Assembly (NCBI RefSeq): GCF_003148475.1
Contig: NZ_QGGG01000002.1
Coordinates: 78,171-142,170, forward strand
From: Pseudaminobacter salicylatoxidans
Lineage (GTDB): Bacteria; Pseudomonadota; Alphaproteobacteria; Rhizobiales; Rhizobiaceae
DNA length: 64,000 nucleotides
Reading direction: 5' to 3'
Shown here piece after piece: positions 62,002-64,000 of this stretch. The translations under genes and the position numbers were made by a program. How positions within the stretch are numbered: position 1 is the first letter of the stretch; the number at the start of each line of letters is the position of its first letter. The notes below the pieces were generated by a model that was given only the letters and a program-made list of their open reading frames with translations, made no database searches and had not been told where the DNA came from.

Positions 62002-63822
62002 TCAGTCCGGCTTGTGCCACCAGGTAGGGAGTTGATACCCGAATATAGGTGTCTTGTCCGGGTGGGCGAGGTAATTCCAGTAGGAAACATACTGCCGGTT
62101 GTCATATTGCATGGGCACGATATAGGCGCCGGAGATGAGCAGCCGGTCGAGCGCACGCACGGCGGCGACGTAGGATTCCTTGTCCCGGGCGTTCAGCATC
62201 GCCTCGATCATGGCGTCGATAGCGGGGTCTGACGCGCCGGCGAGATTGAAGGAACCTTCGATATTGGCCGATTCCGACCCCCAGCGGAAGGTCAGCTCTA
62301 TGCCCGGAGACAGCGTGCCGAGAAAGCCGGTGCTGCCGATCAATGCCTCGAAGTCGAAGCGCTGCTTGCGCATCTGTATCTGATCGGCTTCCAGCGCGCG
62401 GATGGTGACGGTGATGCCGAGTTTCGCAAGTGTGCGCTGGTAAAGTGCGGCAAGGCGCTCCTCGCTCTGCGACGCGGTCAGGATCTCGAAGCCGAAAGGC
62501 TGCCCCCGCGGGTCGAGCATCTTGCCGCTCTCGATCCGGTAGCCGGCCTTGTTGAACAGGTCGAGCGCGGCTTTCAGCGGTGCGCGGTCATGGCCTGAAC
62601 CGTCAGTTTCGGCCGGTTTGTAGGTGCCGTCCATCACTTCCGGCATCACCTTGCCGGGAAAGGGTGCGAGCAGGTCGCGTTCCTTTGCGCTGGCGGGGCG
62701 GCCAAGCGCGGATAGCTCGGAGTTCTGCCAGTAGCTGGCGGTCCGCTTGAACTGGCCGTTGAACAGGTTCTTGTTGGCCCATTCGAAGTCATAGAGCATT
62801 GCCAGCGCCCGGCGCACGCGCACGTCCGAGAATTTTGGCAAGCGTGTGTTGAACAGGAAGCCGCTGACCACCGGCGGCAGGCCGCTTTCGAAAATTTCGT
62901 TCTTGACCTTGCCTTCGCGTACCGCCGGAAAATCGAGATTGCGCTCGCGCTTGACCGGATCGGCCTCCTCATAGACCGCGCACAGCCCTTTCTTGAACGC
63001 CTCGAACTGGGAATTGGCGTTGAGGAAATATTCGATCGTGATGCGATCGAAATTGTCGAAGCCGCGTTTGGAGGGCAGGTCCTTCGCCCAATAGTCCTTG
63101 TTGCGCTCGAAAACGATGCGCTGGCCCGGCACCACTTGCGCCACGCGATAGGGACCGCTGCCGATCAAAGGTTTCAGCGTGGTCTGATCGAAGGTTTCCT
63201 TATCGAAGCCATGCTTGGGGATGATCGGCGTCATCGCGATGATGAGCGGAAACTCCCGATCCGCAAGCTCGTTGAAGGTGAAGCGCACGCTGTGCTCGCC
63301 GGTTTTTTCGAGTCCGGCGATCTTCTTCATGCGATCGCTGTAAGGGGGCCGGCCTTTCTCCGTGTAGACGTCATAGGTGAACAACACGTCGTCGGCCGTG
63401 ACAGGTTCGCCATCCGACCATTTCGCGTTGGGGTTGAGGTGGAATTCCGCCACGCGGCGGTCGGGCGTGATGTCGATTGATTCGGCGAGCAGGCCGTAAA
63501 GCGAAAATGGTTCGTCAGCACTGCGCTGCATCAGCGGTTCGAACACCAGATTGCCGTAGATGGTGTCGATCATCCCACGCGCGGTGGTGCGCAAGCTCTT
63601 GATGATGAACGGATTGAGGTTGTCGAAGCTGCCGACCACGCAATAGGTGACGCTGCCGCCCTTGGGAGCATCGGGATTTGCATAAGGGAAATTGCGAAAT
63701 CCGTCCCGGAGCGCCGGTTCGCCCTGCATGGAGATCGCATGTTCGGGTTGCGCGTTCGCTGCGCCCACACCGCCCGACAGGATGGCCGCCCCCGTGCAGA
63801 GCGAAAGAAATATGCGGCGCAT
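62002..63822 (-). CDS. Extracellular solute-binding protein of an oligopeptide/microcin-type ABC transporter (YejA-like)
   Basis: The 606-residue protein has a signal peptide (MRRIFLSLCTGAAILSGGVG, cleavage after ANA) and a family 5 binding fold (AISMQGEPALRDGF, FNPFIIKSLRTT, KWSDGEPVTADDVLFTYDV). The length and DGLxxPYANPDAPKGG-type opening fit YejA, the binder for microcin C-like peptides. The start at 63822 follows AGGAG eight bases upstream; an ATG at 63846 is possible. Its permease and ATPase genes, if any, lie beyond the window edge or elsewhere. Confidence 0.88.
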   Translation of the reverse strand: MRRIFLSLCTGAAILSGGVGAANAQPEHAISMQGEPALRDGFRNFPYANPDAPKGGSVTYCVVGSFDNLNPFIIKSLRTTARGMIDTIYGNLVFEPLMQRSADEPFSLYGLLAESIDITPDRRVAEFHLNPNAKWSDGEPVTADDVLFTYDVYTEKGRPPYSDRMKKIAGLEKTGEHSVRFTFNELADREFPLIIAMTPIIPKHGFDKETFDQTTLKPLIGSGPYRVAQVVPGQRIVFERNKDYWAKDLPSKRGFDNFDRITIEYFLNANSQFEAFKKGLCAVYEEADPVKRERNLDFPAVREGKVKNEIFESGLPPVVSGFLFNTRLPKFSDVRVRRALAMLYDFEWANKNLFNGQFKRTASYWQNSELSALGRPASAKERDLLAPFPGKVMPEVMDGTYKPAETDGSGHDRAPLKAALDLFNKAGYRIESGKMLDPRGQPFGFEILTASQSEERLAALYQRTLAKLGITVTIRALEADQIQMRKQRFDFEALIGSTGFLGTLSPGIELTFRWGSESANIEGSFNLAGASDPAIDAMIEAMLNARDKESYVAAVRALDRLLISGAYIVPMQYDNRQYVSYWNYLAHPDKTPIFGYQLPTWWHKPD

Positions 63823-64000
63823 CAACAGCGCTCCTGACTTAACCATTTCATTTGATTCGACATTGATTCTAACATGACGGCACTATTGTGAGCTTGCTGG
63901 GGATGCATACTCATAATCAGCGCAAACGGGGCTGGATTCATGACGCAGAGCGGTGTAACACGCCGGCGAAAGTCATGCTGTTGCCTCAATTACCCAACAG
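63823..64000. other. Intergenic DNA at the right edge
   Basis: The last 178 bases hold the likely upstream region of the binding-protein gene. I see no complete gene; an ATG at 63940 opens a frame (MTQSGVTRRRKS) that runs off the edge and has no recognisable features. Confidence 0.5.

Overview
The window is about 64 kb of GC-rich chromosomal DNA from an alphaproteobacterium. It most likely comes from Hyphomicrobiales (Rhizobiales), close to the Mesorhizobium/Aminobacter/Phyllobacteriaceae group. The reasons are the conserved blocks ppiD-trpD-trpC-moaC-moeA and gyrA-coaD-cyclophilin-cyclophilin-queA-tgt, a divergent uvrA/ssb region with GAAC-N7-GAAC LexA boxes, a BA14K-family protein, a rhizobial-type palindromic repeat and GyrA with alanine at the serine-83 position. 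This placement rests on gene order and motifs, not on a database search. I see no rRNA, CRISPR array, insertion sequence, integrase, prophage or plasmid gene: this is mostly core genome.

Layout. 1-6.4 kb: the end of a SulP transporter, then the glycine cleavage operon gcvT-gcvH-gcvP (minus strand) behind a tandem glycine riboswitch, a 115-bp long-stem inverted-repeat element and an XRE regulator. 6.5-11.5 kb: a lipoprotein molybdenum oxidoreductase with its cytochrome b, then a glutathione-dependent formaldehyde detoxification cluster (frmA, DUF188, DUF1345, fghA). 11.6-17.8 kb: a potassium-channel-like protein, a biotin-dependent carboxylase alpha subunit without a beta subunit, and dnaE. 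17.8-23.3 kb: the tightly packed operon ppiD-trpD-trpC-moaC-moeA (minus strand). 23.4-28.2 kb: tpiA, secG, an L,D-transpeptidase, pyrG and a small secreted protein, several ending in clear intrinsic terminators.

28.3-38.7 kb: a DUF72 protein, uvrA and ssb (both with LexA-type boxes), a membrane-anchored phosphatase, OsmC, MarC, gyrA and a 44-residue membrane protein. 38.8-43.1 kb: coaD, two cyclophilins, a YdcZ-like transporter, and queA-tgt for queuosine synthesis; this Tgt lacks three of the four zinc ligands. 43.2-47.6 kb: a PLP decarboxylase, then a DeoR/GlpR regulator and glpK with a clear operator between them, then a BA14K protein. 48-50 kb: tRNA-Lys, a Ku end-joining protein, a small membrane protein and DedA. 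50.2-57.4 kb: ccdA, glmU, glmS, a DUF502 protein and recG. 57.4-63.8 kb: sdhE-mfd, a DsbA/FrnE-like oxidoreductase and a YejA-like peptide-binding lipoprotein or periplasmic protein.

Themes: five DNA maintenance or repair functions (uvrA, ssb, recG, mfd, ku) lie in the window, and two of them look SOS-controlled through shared-type boxes. One-carbon metabolism (glycine cleavage, formaldehyde oxidation) and amino-sugar synthesis for the cell wall (glmU, glmS) are also represented. I did not find a convincing new multi-gene system. The best leads are the inverted-repeat element beside the glycine riboswitch, the zinc-site loss in Tgt, the GlpR-type operator, the paired LexA boxes, the unassigned 750-bp stretch beside uvrA, and the 44-residue membrane protein after gyrA.
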